From NCBI GenBank assembly GCA_001940645.1, contig MDVS01000113.1:1-62120 (forward strand): 62,120 nucleotides of DNA. The letters are read 5' to 3'. The stretch is from Candidatus Heimdallarchaeota archaeon LC_3 (GTDB taxonomy: Archaea > Asgardarchaeota > Heimdallarchaeia > Hodarchaeales > LC-3). Positions 7,115 to 16,842 of this stretch are shown in pieces. The notes under the pieces are model-generated. The model was given only the letters and a program-made list of their open reading frames with translations, had not been told where the DNA came from and ran no database searches. The translations under genes and the position numbers were made by a program. Within the stretch, counting starts at the first letter, position 1; the number at the start of each line of letters is the position of its first letter.

Positions 7115-9562
7115 CTAATCTCCTGTAGCTATCTGTTCAGGCGTCGCTTTCTTTTTGAAAGATTTAGGGGGAGGTTCAACAGGTCTGGTTATGGGAACGC
7201 GACCTATTGTATCAGTCATTTGCTGCATCACTCCTGAAAATTTTTTCCCTTCAGTTGCGCTTATCCATTCAATCTGGAATCGTGATTGATTAATACCACG
7301 CTTCTTCATCCAGTTTCTTATCTTCTTTTCACGTTTAGCTGCAAAATCATTTCCTGTCATATAATGACAATCAGCGGGATGACATCCAGTAAGCAAAACA
7401 CCACCTGCACCTTGTTCAAATGCTTTGTAGATGAAATCTGGAGCAACACGACCAGAACACATAGTACGTATGATACGAACATTAGTAGGATAATAATTAC
7501 GTCCAACTCCAGCTGTATCTGAACCAGCATAGCTACACCAGTTGCAACAGTAAGAAATAACTTTTTCTTCGGGATTTTTATTTAAAGCTACACTTATCTG
7601 ATCGTAGATCATTTCATCAGTGAAGTGTTGCATAGTAATTGAGTTTTCTGGGCAATCTCCTGCACAGGTCCCGCAACCCTTGCAGAGAGCAGTGTTTACT
7701 ATAGCAGGTGTTTTTGCTTTCTTATCCTCAATTGTTATTGCTGTATATGGACATCGTGTAACACATATACCACAGGATGTACAGGTTTCCGGGTTTACGT
7801 TAGCAAATATTGGTTCTACCTCGTATTCTCCTTTTCCCATCAATCTCATAGCTCTTGATGCTGCTGCTGACGCCTGAGTCACAGTTTCTCTGATATCTTT
7901 GGGTGAGTCACATGCTCCTACTAGGAATACTCCATCAGTTGCGGTATCTACTGGTTTGAGTTTTGGGTGAGCTTCGACAAAGAATCCATTTGCATCAGTA
8001 GATATTGGTAGTCCTGGAATAACAGTTTTTGGTCCATCAAATCCTACAGAGAGCACGACCATTTCAAATTCTGGACTGATTGGTTGTCCATCAGTCACAG
8101 CTTCTACACGGAGGTTCTTAGTATTCTTATCTTCAAATACGGCACTTGGTCGTGCACGAATGAATTTTGTCCCAGTTGCTCTTGCACGCTTGTAAAATTC
8201 TTCATAATTCTTCCCAAATGCACGAATGTCGATATAAAATACCGAAATATCTATTTCTGGATAATGGTCTTTTAACATTAATGCATATTTTAACGTGGCC
8301 ATACAACAAAAGTTAGAACAATAATCATTGTATTTTATGTGTCGTGAACCTGCACATAAGATGAATGCAACACTTTTTGGAACTTCTAAAGTAGTGGGCC
8401 TTACTACCTCACCATCTGTTGGACCAGAGGCATTGAGCATCCGATCTAGTTCCATTGTTTGTAAAACATTCGGATATCTACCCCAACCATATTCAGATAT
8501 TTTAGAAGCATCGAAAATGGTAGCTCCTGTCGCGATAATAATAGTCCCTGCTTTTAGCCTTCTTATACGGGCATGATCATGATAGTCAATAGCTACCTTT
8601 TCACAGGCTTCCAAACATTTTCCGCAGGCAATTGGATTCAAACCTAAACAATTCTTTTCATCTAAAATATACCACGGTGGAACAGCTTGTGGAAAAGGCA
8701 TATAAATAGCTTTACGCCAGCCTAAGTTCTGATCCTCATGATTCGGAACTTGAACTGGGCAGACTTCTTCACAATCACTACATCCTGTACAATCTTTTGT
8801 TACATATCTTGGATGCTGGGTTATTTCGATATCAAAATTACCTGTGAACCCTGATACCATGGATACTTCTGCTGTAGCAATTAATTCGATATTAGGATGA
8901 TTTTTCACATCGTTCATTTTTGGTCCAAGAATGCAAATGGAACAATCAATGGTTGGAAATGTTTTATCCAGCCTTGCCATTTGTCCTCCAATCGTTGCAT
9001 CTTTTTCCACTATAACTACTTTAAATCCTGCATCAGCCATATCAAGAGCAGATTGAATACCACCGATTCCGCCACCAATGACAAGAGCAGTTTTTTCAAC
9101 TGGTACTATTACTACATCCAAGGGTTCATTATGACGAATTTTTGCTACTTGCATTTCTACTAATTCTTTTGCTTTCTCTGTTGCTTTTTCTGGCTCTTTA
9201 GAGTGAACCCATGAACAATGTTCACGAATATTGGCCATTTCAGTCATATAACCATTAACACCACATTTGGTTGCACAACGTGAGAAAGTTTCTCCATGTA
9301 ATCGTGGAGAACAAGCTGATACAACGAATCTGTCTAAACCGTGTTTTTTAACCGCTTCTTCTATTTTACGTTGGCCTACTTCTGAACAAGTATATTTGTT
9401 TGTTTCTACGTAGACGACATTATCGAGTCCTTCAGTATAATCTTTCACTGCCTCAACATCTACAACTTTGCCAATGTTTTTTCCGCAAGCACATATAAAG
9501 ACTCCTATTTTTGGTTCGGTTTTTCTTACCTCACCAGATTTGTCTTGATTCTCTTCAGTCAT
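7115..9562 (-). CDS. hdrA: HdrA-type flavoprotein fused to an MvhD domain
   Basis: 815 residues. The N-terminal domain has Cys-rich motifs (ICACGKNIG near 23-31; TCSEVGQ; SACSPRLHG near 82-90). A Rossmann FAD site GGGIGG is at 163-168, followed by the HdrA motif TFPTIDCSICILGPKM. Four 4Fe-4S motifs follow: CTGCSDCEEVCP, a CGKCLEACEK site, CTSCGICVTRCP and CKGCGTCAGDCP. The last ~120 residues (CCNWCSYAGSD, MCSGRVAPDFI, TGCHPADCHY) match MvhD, the electron-transfer subunit of F420-non-reducing hydrogenase. HdrA carries the electron-bifurcating flavin in heterodisulfide reductase complexes; the MvhD fusion gives it a built-in electron entry or exit. It is last in korDABC-hdrA, so it probably exchanges electrons with ferredoxin reduced by Kor. 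HdrB and HdrC are not nearby. Confidence 0.93.
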   Translation of the reverse strand: MTEENQDKSGEVRKTEPKIGVFICACGKNIGKVVDVEAVKDYTEGLDNVVYVETNKYTCSEVGQRKIEEAVKKHGLDRFVVSACSPRLHGETFSRCATKCGVNGYMTEMANIREHCSWVHSKEPEKATEKAKELVEMQVAKIRHNEPLDVVIVPVEKTALVIGGGIGGIQSALDMADAGFKVVIVEKDATIGGQMARLDKTFPTIDCSICILGPKMNDVKNHPNIELIATAEVSMVSGFTGNFDIEITQHPRYVTKDCTGCSDCEEVCPVQVPNHEDQNLGWRKAIYMPFPQAVPPWYILDEKNCLGLNPIACGKCLEACEKVAIDYHDHARIRRLKAGTIIIATGATIFDASKISEYGWGRYPNVLQTMELDRMLNASGPTDGEVVRPTTLEVPKSVAFILCAGSRHIKYNDYCSNFCCMATLKYALMLKDHYPEIDISVFYIDIRAFGKNYEEFYKRARATGTKFIRARPSAVFEDKNTKNLRVEAVTDGQPISPEFEMVVLSVGFDGPKTVIPGLPISTDANGFFVEAHPKLKPVDTATDGVFLVGACDSPKDIRETVTQASAAASRAMRLMGKGEYEVEPIFANVNPETCTSCGICVTRCPYTAITIEDKKAKTPAIVNTALCKGCGTCAGDCPENSITMQHFTDEMIYDQISVALNKNPEEKVISYCCNWCSYAGSDTAGVGRNYYPTNVRIIRTMCSGRVAPDFIYKAFEQGAGGVLLTGCHPADCHYMTGNDFAAKREKKIRNWMKKRGINQSRFQIEWISATEGKKFSGVMQQMTDTIGRVPITRPVEPPPKSFKKKATPEQIATGD

Positions 9563-9580
9563 AATAATTCACTCAATAAG

Positions 9581-10198
9581 TTATAAATTTTTTCCTAACT
9601 CGATACCTCGTTCTAATGCTTTGATATTCATAGGAATAAGTTTTTGTTTGGTGCTGAATTGTAATTCTATTGCTTTTTTAATTGCTTCAACATTTAAATT
9701 TAGGATTGAAGTAAGTACTCCTAAAACAATAATATTTCCAACAATTTTATTTCCTAGAAGTTCTGCTTCTCTTGTTATTCGAATTTTATGAAACTTAACT
9801 TCAGGAAATTTTTCCTGATATTGATCTACAATTTTAATAATCTCAGGATCCGCAATTAAGTGCCCCACACCTTCCATTTTGGGCAAAAAATGATTAAATG
9901 ATTCTTCAGATAAGGTTACAAGTACTTTTGGTCTTGCAATAACCTTGGGATAGTCAATTTCACCTTCAGAAATTATTACTTCACTAATACTAAGTCCACC
10001 ACGAGATTCAGGTCCATAATTCTGACTTTGAGTCGCATTCCGATTATCGAACAAAATCATTGCACGTGCAAGAATTGATCCAGCAGAAACTAAACCCTGT
10101 CCACCCATTCCAGAGAAGATGATTTCTGTTCGTTTTCTTCGTTCAATATCTTTTTTTGTAACCTTATAGGGATTTGAGTGTGTTTGACTTACAGCCAT
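9581..10198 (-). CDS. korC: 2-oxoacid:ferredoxin oxidoreductase gamma subunit
   Basis: 205 residues from ATG 10198, chosen because an AGGTGAT site (10205-10211) lies just upstream; the frame is open to 10234 but the extra 12 residues look non-coding. The POR/KOR gamma signature IIFSGMGGQGLVSAGSILA is present at residues ~27-45, with QNYGPESRGG following, both part of the CoA/TPP interface. Partners alpha and beta lie directly upstream (43 bp from beta). It is needed for oxidative decarboxylation of a 2-oxoacid to acyl-CoA with ferredoxin reduction. Confidence 0.92.
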   Translation of the reverse strand: MAVSQTHSNPYKVTKKDIERRKRTEIIFSGMGGQGLVSAGSILARAMILFDNRNATQSQNYGPESRGGLSISEVIISEGEIDYPKVIARPKVLVTLSEESFNHFLPKMEGVGHLIADPEIIKIVDQYQEKFPEVKFHKIRITREAELLGNKIVGNIIVLGVLTSILNLNVEAIKKAIELQFSTKQKLIPMNIKALERGIELGKNL

Positions 10199-10240
10199 CT
10201 TTTTATCACCTTTATTTAATATATTTAATTTCACGAGATT

Positions 10241-11173
10241 TCAATCTCCTGAGACCTCTTCACAGGTTCCTTTAAAAGTATCAATGACCTTTTTCTTTGT
10301 GCCATTTTCTTTCAATGCATGTTCTCGCAATTTTTCATAAGATGCAGTATACTCTGGGCGTTCAGGAGTTGCAAATTCGCCACAAATGATTTCTGTGTCA
10401 TAATCTATAGTTGCTTCAAATGGATTTGACCCCATTTTTACGATAGCCTTCTCCTGAAGGTCTTTCAGCATTTTCAAACCTGTTTTTTGACCAGTGAATT
10501 TTCCAAAATATGTTGGACAGGGAGTCAGGAACTCAATAAAGGAAAACCCTTTATGCATAATGGCTTTTTCCATACTTTCTATGGCTTCTTTTGTATGTAA
10601 AGATGTCCATCGTGCGACATAAGTTGCACCTGATGCTGCAGTTAAATTCACCAAATTGAAAGGTATTTCTGCAAAATTACCCCAAGGAGTTGAATTTGTT
10701 GCTGTTCCTATTGGAGTAGTAGGGCCACCTTGACCCCCAGTCATACCGTAAGTTGAATTATTGATGCAGATTACTGTAATATCGATATTTCTTCTTGCTG
10801 CATGAATAATATGATTGCCTCCGATCGCAAATAGATCACCATCACCTGCAAAAACTATAACTTTCAATTTCGGATTTGCCATTTTTGCACCAACAGCAAA
10901 GGGTACTGATCTACCATGTGTTGTATGGAAACTATCTGTTTGGAAATATCCAGAACCACGACCTGAACATCCAATTCCTGATACTACTAAAATATCATCA
11001 CGTACGATATCACCTTTTTCTACAAGGTTCTTCATAGCACGTGCTAATAGTTGTATTTCTGAACCAATTAGACATCCTTGACAGAAAATCCATGGTAGCC
11101 TATCTGTTCTAATGTAATCTGATACTGGATGATCTTTAATTGTTAAATCCTTTTCTTCAATTGTAAACGTCAT
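10241..11173 (-). CDS. korB: 2-oxoacid:ferredoxin oxidoreductase beta (TPP) subunit
   Basis: 310 residues. The thiamine diphosphate motif runs from FAGDGDLFAIGG to INNSTYGMTGGQGGPTTP, and an N-terminal WIFCQGC provides the cluster-proximal Cys pair, with GIGCSGR further on. This pattern fits the KOR/POR beta subunit. Substrate specificity (2-oxoglutarate, pyruvate or branched chain) cannot be fixed from sequence alone; the four-gene order delta-alpha-beta-gamma and alpha size favour 2-oxoglutarate or a related acid. It starts 9 bp after the alpha stop, so the genes are tightly coupled. Confidence 0.92.
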   Translation of the reverse strand: MTFTIEEKDLTIKDHPVSDYIRTDRLPWIFCQGCLIGSEIQLLARAMKNLVEKGDIVRDDILVVSGIGCSGRGSGYFQTDSFHTTHGRSVPFAVGAKMANPKLKVIVFAGDGDLFAIGGNHIIHAARRNIDITVICINNSTYGMTGGQGGPTTPIGTATNSTPWGNFAEIPFNLVNLTAASGATYVARWTSLHTKEAIESMEKAIMHKGFSFIEFLTPCPTYFGKFTGQKTGLKMLKDLQEKAIVKMGSNPFEATIDYDTEIICGEFATPERPEYTASYEKLREHALKENGTKKKVIDTFKGTCEEVSGD

Positions 11174-11182
11174 TTTTAAACC

Positions 11183-12355
11183 TCACACTTCCAACTGGGG
11201 ATTTTTTGTTATCTCCTCGACCTTTTTCAAAATATCGTTAATAGGAAAGGGAATACTTCCAGGTATTGAATAACTATACACTTTACAATCTTTATTATCA
11301 AGAGATTGTTTGACTTCCTTCAATACTTGTCCATAATTCAACTCTACTACCAATATTTTGCCAACCTCATGGCTTAATTTTGCAATTTCTTTTTCAGGGA
11401 ATGGCCAAACTGTTTTTATTCTAAACATTCCAATTTTTATTCCATTTTCGCGAGCATGTACGATGGCTGCTTTTGAACATCTCGCGGATATTCCGAAAGA
11501 AATGATTGCTATATCAGCATCATCTAACATAAACCGTTCGTATTCGATGATTTCTTCAGTAAAGTTTTTTATTTTATCATTAATTCTTCGAACAAGAGAT
11601 AATTGCATATCTGGACTCATATCTGGATAGCCTCTTTCATCATGAGTCAGTCCTGTTGCGAAAAAATGATGGCCTTCACCAAAAGCAGCCATAGGAGGAA
11701 CCATATCGTCTAGATCAGCTTTAAATGGTAAATAATCTTTACCCTTTACTTTAGGCTTTTTCCTGTTAGTAATTTCTATTTCTTCGGGTTTAGGAAGTAT
11801 AACACGTTCTTTTAAATGCGCAATAGTTTCATCTGTTAGTATTATAACTGGAACACGGAATCTTTCAGCTAAATTAAATGCTCTTATTGTCATATCAAAT
11901 AATTCTTGCACACTACCTGGCGTTAACGCAATTATTTCTACATCACCATGCATTCCATATCTTGCTTGCATAATATCTCCTTGACCAACTTTTGTTGGTT
12001 GACCTGTTGATGGAGAAGCACGTTGTACGTTAACTATTACCATTGGTGTTTCAGTCATCACTCCTAAACCAATATTTTCAAGCATTAAGGAAAATCCTGG
12101 ACCAGACGTTGCGGTCATAGTTTTTTTTCCAGCATAGGATCCCCCTATAATTGCAATTGCGGAAGCGATTTCATCTTCCATTTGAATAAATGATCCACCT
12201 TCTTCAGGTAGTCTACGAGATAGATGTTCAGCAATTTCTGAGCTGGGAGTTATTGGATAACCTGCAAAAAATCTCATTCCTGCAGCAAGCGCACCTTCAG
12301 CACAGGCAGTATTTCCATCCCAAAATTTCAATCTAGATTTATCAATTTCAGCCAT
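11183..12355 (-). CDS. korA: 2-oxoacid:ferredoxin oxidoreductase alpha subunit
   Basis: 390 residues. FFAGYPITPSSEIAEHLS near residue 29-46 and QMEDEIASAIAIIGGSYAGK are the signature of the alpha subunit, and ATSGPGFSLMLENIGLG completes the pyrimidine-binding side. A C-terminal domain (FRIKTVWPFPEKEI, VVELNYGQV) is typical. It works with korB, korC and the ferredoxin-like korD around it. Fifteen bases separate it from korD. Confidence 0.93.
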   Translation of the reverse strand: MAEIDKSRLKFWDGNTACAEGALAAGMRFFAGYPITPSSEIAEHLSRRLPEEGGSFIQMEDEIASAIAIIGGSYAGKKTMTATSGPGFSLMLENIGLGVMTETPMVIVNVQRASPSTGQPTKVGQGDIMQARYGMHGDVEIIALTPGSVQELFDMTIRAFNLAERFRVPVIILTDETIAHLKERVILPKPEEIEITNRKKPKVKGKDYLPFKADLDDMVPPMAAFGEGHHFFATGLTHDERGYPDMSPDMQLSLVRRINDKIKNFTEEIIEYERFMLDDADIAIISFGISARCSKAAIVHARENGIKIGMFRIKTVWPFPEKEIAKLSHEVGKILVVELNYGQVLKEVKQSLDNKDCKVYSYSIPGSIPFPINDILKKVEEITKNPQLEV

Positions 12356-12370
12356 AATTAATTCACTATT

Positions 12371-12685
12371 TTAGGTTTTTACTCCTGAGCCGTTATCAGC
12401 AAGGAATATTGCTAAGTCAGGGCATATTCTTTCACAAAGACGACATTGGGAACATTCTTCGTTCTTCGATTCAATAACATAAGGATAATGGTAAGACTTA
12501 GTATTTAATTCATCACCCATAGCAAGGATCTGTTCACTGCAGTAATAAACACAAATTTCACAGCCCTTGCATTGGTTTTGAATGATCTTTATGATAGTGG
12601 ACTCTTTCGTGATGTCCTTTATCTTTTGGGCCTCTATTAGAGGCTTCCTTTCTAACTGAGGTTTTTGAAAGGTTATTTTTGACAT
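12371..12685 (-). CDS. korD: 2-oxoacid:ferredoxin oxidoreductase delta subunit (2x4Fe-4S ferredoxin)
   Basis: 104 residues with two 4Fe-4S motifs, CKGCEICVYYC (without the usual following Pro) and CSQCRLCERICPD. It has an N-terminal extension of ~38 residues before the first cluster. It relays electrons from the TPP site to external ferredoxin. It is the first gene of the kor-hdrA operon. A GGAG ribosome binding site (minus strand, 12693-12696) lies seven bases upstream of the ATG. Confidence 0.9.
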   Translation of the reverse strand: MSKITFQKPQLERKPLIEAQKIKDITKESTIIKIIQNQCKGCEICVYYCSEQILAMGDELNTKSYHYPYVIESKNEECSQCRLCERICPDLAIFLADNGSGVKT

Positions 12686-13590
12686 AATAGTTCTCCAAGA
12701 ATACTCTTTTGTTTATAAAAAAAAATATATCCAATCATATTAATTACATCGTAATTATAGAATGCTCATATTAGTGTTTAACTTAATTATAGTTAATTTT
12801 TTAACAATTGAATTAATGAAATCTATGGGATTATATTAAAGTTTTTCATAATGTAGGCGTGCTTAATTCCTAAAATTATCTTTTTATATCTCAAAACTAA
12901 GAATATAATCGTGGATAATATAAGATTCTTTTATTTTTAACTGATAATGAAAATTTTATACTATTTATAACTTAGAATTATAATTTTTCCTTAGTTTTTT
13001 AGAATTATTTGTAGGTATGACCAAAGACTCAATTGAGTTTCTTTCACATTGGTTTGACAGAAAAGACAGCCTAGTAAGGACAACATAAATTTCTAATGAA
13101 AAATTATTTATTTTTGATTCTCTAAACATTTTTTCAGATTTTGAGAAATAAATTTCAATCTATTTTAAGATAAATCAAAAAAACAACAAATTTATTAAAT
13201 TAAATAGTTAATATAGAATAAATTGAAAAATTGAATAAGAATTACTTATCATCCATGAAAAACATTATCAGAAACTTATTTAAAGGTAGATTTTATTAAA
13301 ATAAATGAGTGATATGGTTTATTATCGATTCGGGTATAGGTATCATTTTTTTAGTTTTAGGTTCTAGTTGGATCTATTATTAGTTTAAAACCCCGAATCG
13401 AATAAATAAAAAAAAGAAATAGTGTCCCTCTCTTTTTTGCTGTTTATGCATCGGGATTACTTTTTAATAGAACAATAAACACCCTGATACTTAAAAATTT
13501 TAGGTGTATTACTGACCTAGTGAGTATTCTATTCATCTAAGAGATGATACTTTGTACTTTGATCAATTGATATTAAATAGTGGTGATAAA
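12686..13590. other. Divergent intergenic region: promoters of kor-hdrA and of the first aro operon
   Basis: No gene recognised in about 900 bp. On the minus side, A/T boxes at about 12711-12730 (TTTTATAAA-like and ATATATTTT) precede korD. On the plus side a TTAAAAATTT box (about 13490-13500) could drive the ADHS gene. A 10-bp inverted repeat with core CGATTCGGG (13326-13334) and CCCGAATCG (13392-13400) spans a 57-base loop, and ATCAATTGAT at 13562-13571 is a perfect palindrome before the ADHS start. Their roles are unknown. Confidence 0.4.
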
Positions 13591-14418
13591 GTGAAAGGAA
13601 AACAAAAACGAATGAAAAATATTTTATCTGACGGAAAAGCTATCCTTGTTGCAATGGATCATGGCTTAAGCGATGGTCCTTCTACTGGATTAATCAATAT
13701 CGAAAATACTATTGCTGACGTAGCTTCAGGTGGAGCAAGTGGGGTAATACTTCATAAAGGAATCATAAAATCTCTTAAGAGAGTTCCTGAAACTGGATTA
13801 ATTCTTCATGCCTCTGCTGGAACCAGTATTCAATTAGATCCAAATGATAAAAGACTCGTAGCTTCTGTTAAAGAAGCAATTAAACTCGGGGCAGATGGGT
13901 TCTCTCTTCATATAAACATTGGAGGAGCTCCTCATGAACCTGATATGATACAAAAATTAGGTCTTATAGCTGAGGAATGCGATAATTGGGAAATTCCTTT
14001 AATTGCTATGATGTACCCACGTGGGAAGAATATAACAAAAAATTCTGAATTCGCAAAAATGGTTTCTTTGGTTTCGAGAGTTGGTGCTGAATTAGGAGCT
14101 GATATAATTAAAACAAACTATACAGGTGATATTGATAGTTTTTCTAAAGTAGTAGAAGGATGCCCAGTTCCTGTAGTGATAGCTGGAGGACCAAAAATCG
14201 ACAGTAATAGACAATTACTTCAAATAGTATCTGATTGTCTTGAAGCTGGAGCAATTGGAGTAACTCTTGGAAGAAATATTTTTTCTCATACAAATCCCTA
14301 TCTGATTACCAAAGCTATCGCTGGAATAGTAAAAGATGGCTGGTCTGTTGAAAAAGCACTTGATTTAGTTGAATTATCAACAAATTTAGAGCCAGAACCT
14401 CAAGTTGCAAAAATTTAA
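13591..14418 (+). CDS. aroA': 2-amino-3,7-dideoxy-D-threo-hept-6-ulosonate (ADH) synthase
   Basis: 275 residues from GTG 13591, preceded by GGTGAT (13582-13587); the frame is open to TTG 13552 but homology begins at KGKQKRMKNIL. It is a class I (DhnA-type) aldolase: VAMDHGLSDGP near the start, Schiff-base Lys in DIIKTNYTGD, and a phosphate-binding GAIGVTLGRNIF loop. In archaea this family condenses aspartate semialdehyde with a deoxyketohexose phosphate to make the precursor of 3-dehydroquinate. A plain fructose-bisphosphate aldolase is the alternative, but the shikimate neighbours and the DHQS II gene at 21198-22121 make ADHS much more likely. First gene of the plus-strand aromatic operon. 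Confidence 0.9.
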   Translation: MKGKQKRMKNILSDGKAILVAMDHGLSDGPSTGLINIENTIADVASGGASGVILHKGIIKSLKRVPETGLILHASAGTSIQLDPNDKRLVASVKEAIKLGADGFSLHINIGGAPHEPDMIQKLGLIAEECDNWEIPLIAMMYPRGKNITKNSEFAKMVSLVSRVGAELGADIIKTNYTGDIDSFSKVVEGCPVPVVIAGGPKIDSNRQLLQIVSDCLEAGAIGVTLGRNIFSHTNPYLITKAIAGIVKDGWSVEKALDLVELSTNLEPEPQVAKI

Positions 14419-14520
14419 ACAAAAATTTTAAATTCTTTGTTATTAATAAATAAGAAAATTAAGGCTTATTATTTTAGAAACAAAATTTGTCTAATCATGT
14501 AATTTAGAGGTCTTTTAATA

Positions 14521-15378
14521 ATGAAAATTGCAATTCAAGGTGACATTGGGTCTTTCAGCTACGTTATTGCTACGCAACTAAGCGGTTCTTCAATATCAAT
14601 TGATTCATGTGATTCATTTAAGGAAGTTTTTAACAAAATACGAAACAAACAGGTTGACAAAGGTATTATTCCAATTGAAAATGCGTTAACTGGTAGAATA
14701 GGGGAAACAGTCAAATTATTGATGGAGGAAGACGATTTCAAAATTGTAAATGAAGCTTATTTAGAAATTAATCATTATCTGTTGGCTAGATCTACAATTC
14801 CGATTGAAAATTTAAAAGAAATTTATGGTCATCCTGAAGCTTTATCACAATGTAAAAAGTTTCTTTCGAATCTTCCTGCAAAAAAAATTTCTTATATTGA
14901 TGGAGCAAAAGCATTCAGTATTGTTTCGGAAAACGATGAATTAGCTTTAATTGCAAGCGTAAAAATGCATGATTTATTTAACTTAGAGATCTTATGTGGG
15001 AATATCCAAGATGAAATTTGGAATCAAACAAGATTTTTTGTAATAGAAAATATTGCTAATAAAATCACAATTAATACAGAAAATAAAAACAAAACTTCAA
15101 TAATTATTTCGACTAATCACATTCCTGGAGCATTATATAGAGTTCTATCTATTTTCGCAGAAAATGAAATCAATTTAACGAAATTAGAATCAATTCCTTC
15201 ACGAAAGAATCTATGGGAGTATATTTTTTTATTAGATTTTGAAGGACACACTAATAGTGAGATTGTACAGGATGTCTTATTCAAAATTAAGGGCTATACG
15301 AATTTCATAAAAATTCTAGGATCCTATCCCCTAGAAAATTATCCAGAAACTAGAACTGAACTTGAAATAAAGATTTAA
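14521..15378 (+). CDS. pheA: Prephenate dehydratase with C-terminal ACT domain
   Basis: 285 residues. The catalytic part spans ~1-175 with GIIPIENALTGRIGET and the conserved NQTRFFV motif; residues ~190-275 are an ACT domain containing GALYRVLSIFAENEINLTKL and ESIPSR, the phenylalanine-binding pair of motifs. It converts prephenate to phenylpyruvate and is probably feedback-inhibited by phenylalanine. There is no fused chorismate mutase; that domain is on the tyrA gene. GAGGTC lies 9-14 bases upstream of ATG 14521. Confidence 0.93.
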   Translation: MKIAIQGDIGSFSYVIATQLSGSSISIDSCDSFKEVFNKIRNKQVDKGIIPIENALTGRIGETVKLLMEEDDFKIVNEAYLEINHYLLARSTIPIENLKEIYGHPEALSQCKKFLSNLPAKKISYIDGAKAFSIVSENDELALIASVKMHDLFNLEILCGNIQDEIWNQTRFFVIENIANKITINTENKNKTSIIISTNHIPGALYRVLSIFAENEINLTKLESIPSRKNLWEYIFLLDFEGHTNSEIVQDVLFKIKGYTNFIKILGSYPLENYPETRTELEIKI

Positions 15379-15421
15379 CAAATATTTGGTTGTTTAAATA
15401 ATGATTCTAATTAAAAAACTG

Positions 15422-15437
15422 AATTCCTTTAGGAATT
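15422..15437 (+). promoter_or_regulatory. Small hairpin between pheA and aspartate kinase
   Basis: AATTCC and GGAATT flank a TTTA loop in the 81-bp gap before lysC. It could be a weak attenuator, a processing site or chance in AT-rich DNA; no run of T follows it. Confidence 0.25.
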
Positions 15438-15459
15438 ATGATATAATAAGTGATGTACT

Positions 15460-16836
15460 ATGAAAACGTTTCAAATTCACAAATTTGGTGGATCGTGTCT
15501 AAGAAATCAAAAACAAATTAATCATTTAGTGTCAACTTTATCAAAATTCGTTAATAATGAAAATAAAATTGTAGTCGTGGTATCAGCAATTTATGGAGTA
15601 ACGGATTTAATCCGTTATTGTATTGAAAATTTATTCAAAGAAACAAATATTATTTTAGAAACAGCTAAAGCCATAAATAATAAACATCAAAAGTATATTG
15701 CAGATTTTCCTGAATTAGGAGAAATAAACAGAGTATTGCTTAAAAATTTTTGTCAAATATTGAATAATGCAAAGTTAAAAAATAGTATTTCTAATGAGGA
15801 CACCGATAAAGTTCTAGTCATTGGAGAAAAATTTGTTTCACAAGTGATTCCAAAATATATAGGTAAAAATATTCAGGATATAAACGCAATATGTTTAACA
15901 CCTGAAGAGTTAGGATTAATAACAGATGGCGAATTTTTTAATGCTGTAATTAACTTTGATCAAAATTTTGACTCTATAATAGAAATTTTCAATTCCTATT
16001 CTACCAAAGGAGAGATAATTGTTGTTCCTGGATTTTATGGAGTAGATTATTTGAATAATATTACAACATTTGGTCCTTCTGGAACAGATTACACTGCTTG
16101 TGCTTTAGCGAACATTTTAAATGCAGAAAGAGCTATATTATGGAAAGATGTGAATGGATTCATGTCTGCTGATCCAAAAGTAGTTGTAGATTCATTTTCC
16201 ATTGATCATCTTGAATATAATGAAGCGGCCGAATTAGCACATTTTGGAGCTAAAATTCTCCATATGAGAGCTGTATTCCCTGCTGAATTAAAAAATATAC
16301 CAATTGAGGTGAGGAATATGTATAACAGCAATAAAACTATTATTATGTCTAATTCTAATCGTGATTACTTACCTTACAAGAGTATAGCGTATATCAAACA
16401 TGTTACTTTAATTAAAGTCTATTTATCTAACAAAACTAGACAAATAAAAGTTTTACAATCAATAATAGAAGTATTTTCTAAGAATAATCTCACCATATTA
16501 GCAATAACAACATCAAGTACTGCCTTTGGATTCTTAGTCGATAAAAGTAAGGCTGATGGAACAAAAAATATTGCACTACCTAACTCTTACGATATTGTAA
16601 AAACAGAAGAAATAGAAAACATAAGCATGATATGTATTGTTGGAAAAAATATTGGAGAGAAATCAGGTATTGCTACTAAAATTATTCAATCTATAAGTAA
16701 TGAAAATGTTAATATTGATTTCATTTCAGCAGGTGCCTCCCCAAATACATTACAGTTTACAGTAAAACAAGCAGAACTTGAGAAAAGTGTAAATATCCTG
16801 CATAATAATTTATTCCCAAAAATAATAAATTTGTGA
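15460..16836 (+). CDS. lysC: Aspartate kinase
   Basis: 458 residues. N-terminal HKFGGSCL (the KFGGTS-type motif), GFYGVDY, then TFGPSGTDYTACALA and WKDVNGFMSADPKVV bind aspartate and ATP. Two C-terminal ACT domains follow, the last with NIDFISAGASPNTLQFTV. It makes aspartyl phosphate, the first step to aspartate semialdehyde. Its place among shikimate genes fits the ADHS route, which uses aspartate semialdehyde as precursor. Asd is in the opposing operon. A shortened relative of this protein lies at 23419-23670. Confidence 0.93.
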   Translation: MKTFQIHKFGGSCLRNQKQINHLVSTLSKFVNNENKIVVVVSAIYGVTDLIRYCIENLFKETNIILETAKAINNKHQKYIADFPELGEINRVLLKNFCQILNNAKLKNSISNEDTDKVLVIGEKFVSQVIPKYIGKNIQDINAICLTPEELGLITDGEFFNAVINFDQNFDSIIEIFNSYSTKGEIIVVPGFYGVDYLNNITTFGPSGTDYTACALANILNAERAILWKDVNGFMSADPKVVVDSFSIDHLEYNEAAELAHFGAKILHMRAVFPAELKNIPIEVRNMYNSNKTIIMSNSNRDYLPYKSIAYIKHVTLIKVYLSNKTRQIKVLQSIIEVFSKNNLTILAITTSSTAFGFLVDKSKADGTKNIALPNSYDIVKTEEIENISMICIVGKNIGEKSGIATKIIQSISNENVNIDFISAGASPNTLQFTVKQAELEKSVNILHNNLFPKIINL

Positions 16837-16842
16837 AAAATA

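Noticed and set aside
7286..9163. Several plus-strand open frames opposite the hdrA gene
   Set aside because: They are antisense shadows of a clear minus-strand gene and show no coherent protein features.
13310..13410. A short frame from GTG 13310 with a membrane-like segment and a flanking 10-bp inverted repeat
   Set aside because: Only about 24 codons, no ribosome binding site and no homology I can see; recorded only as part of the intergenic region.
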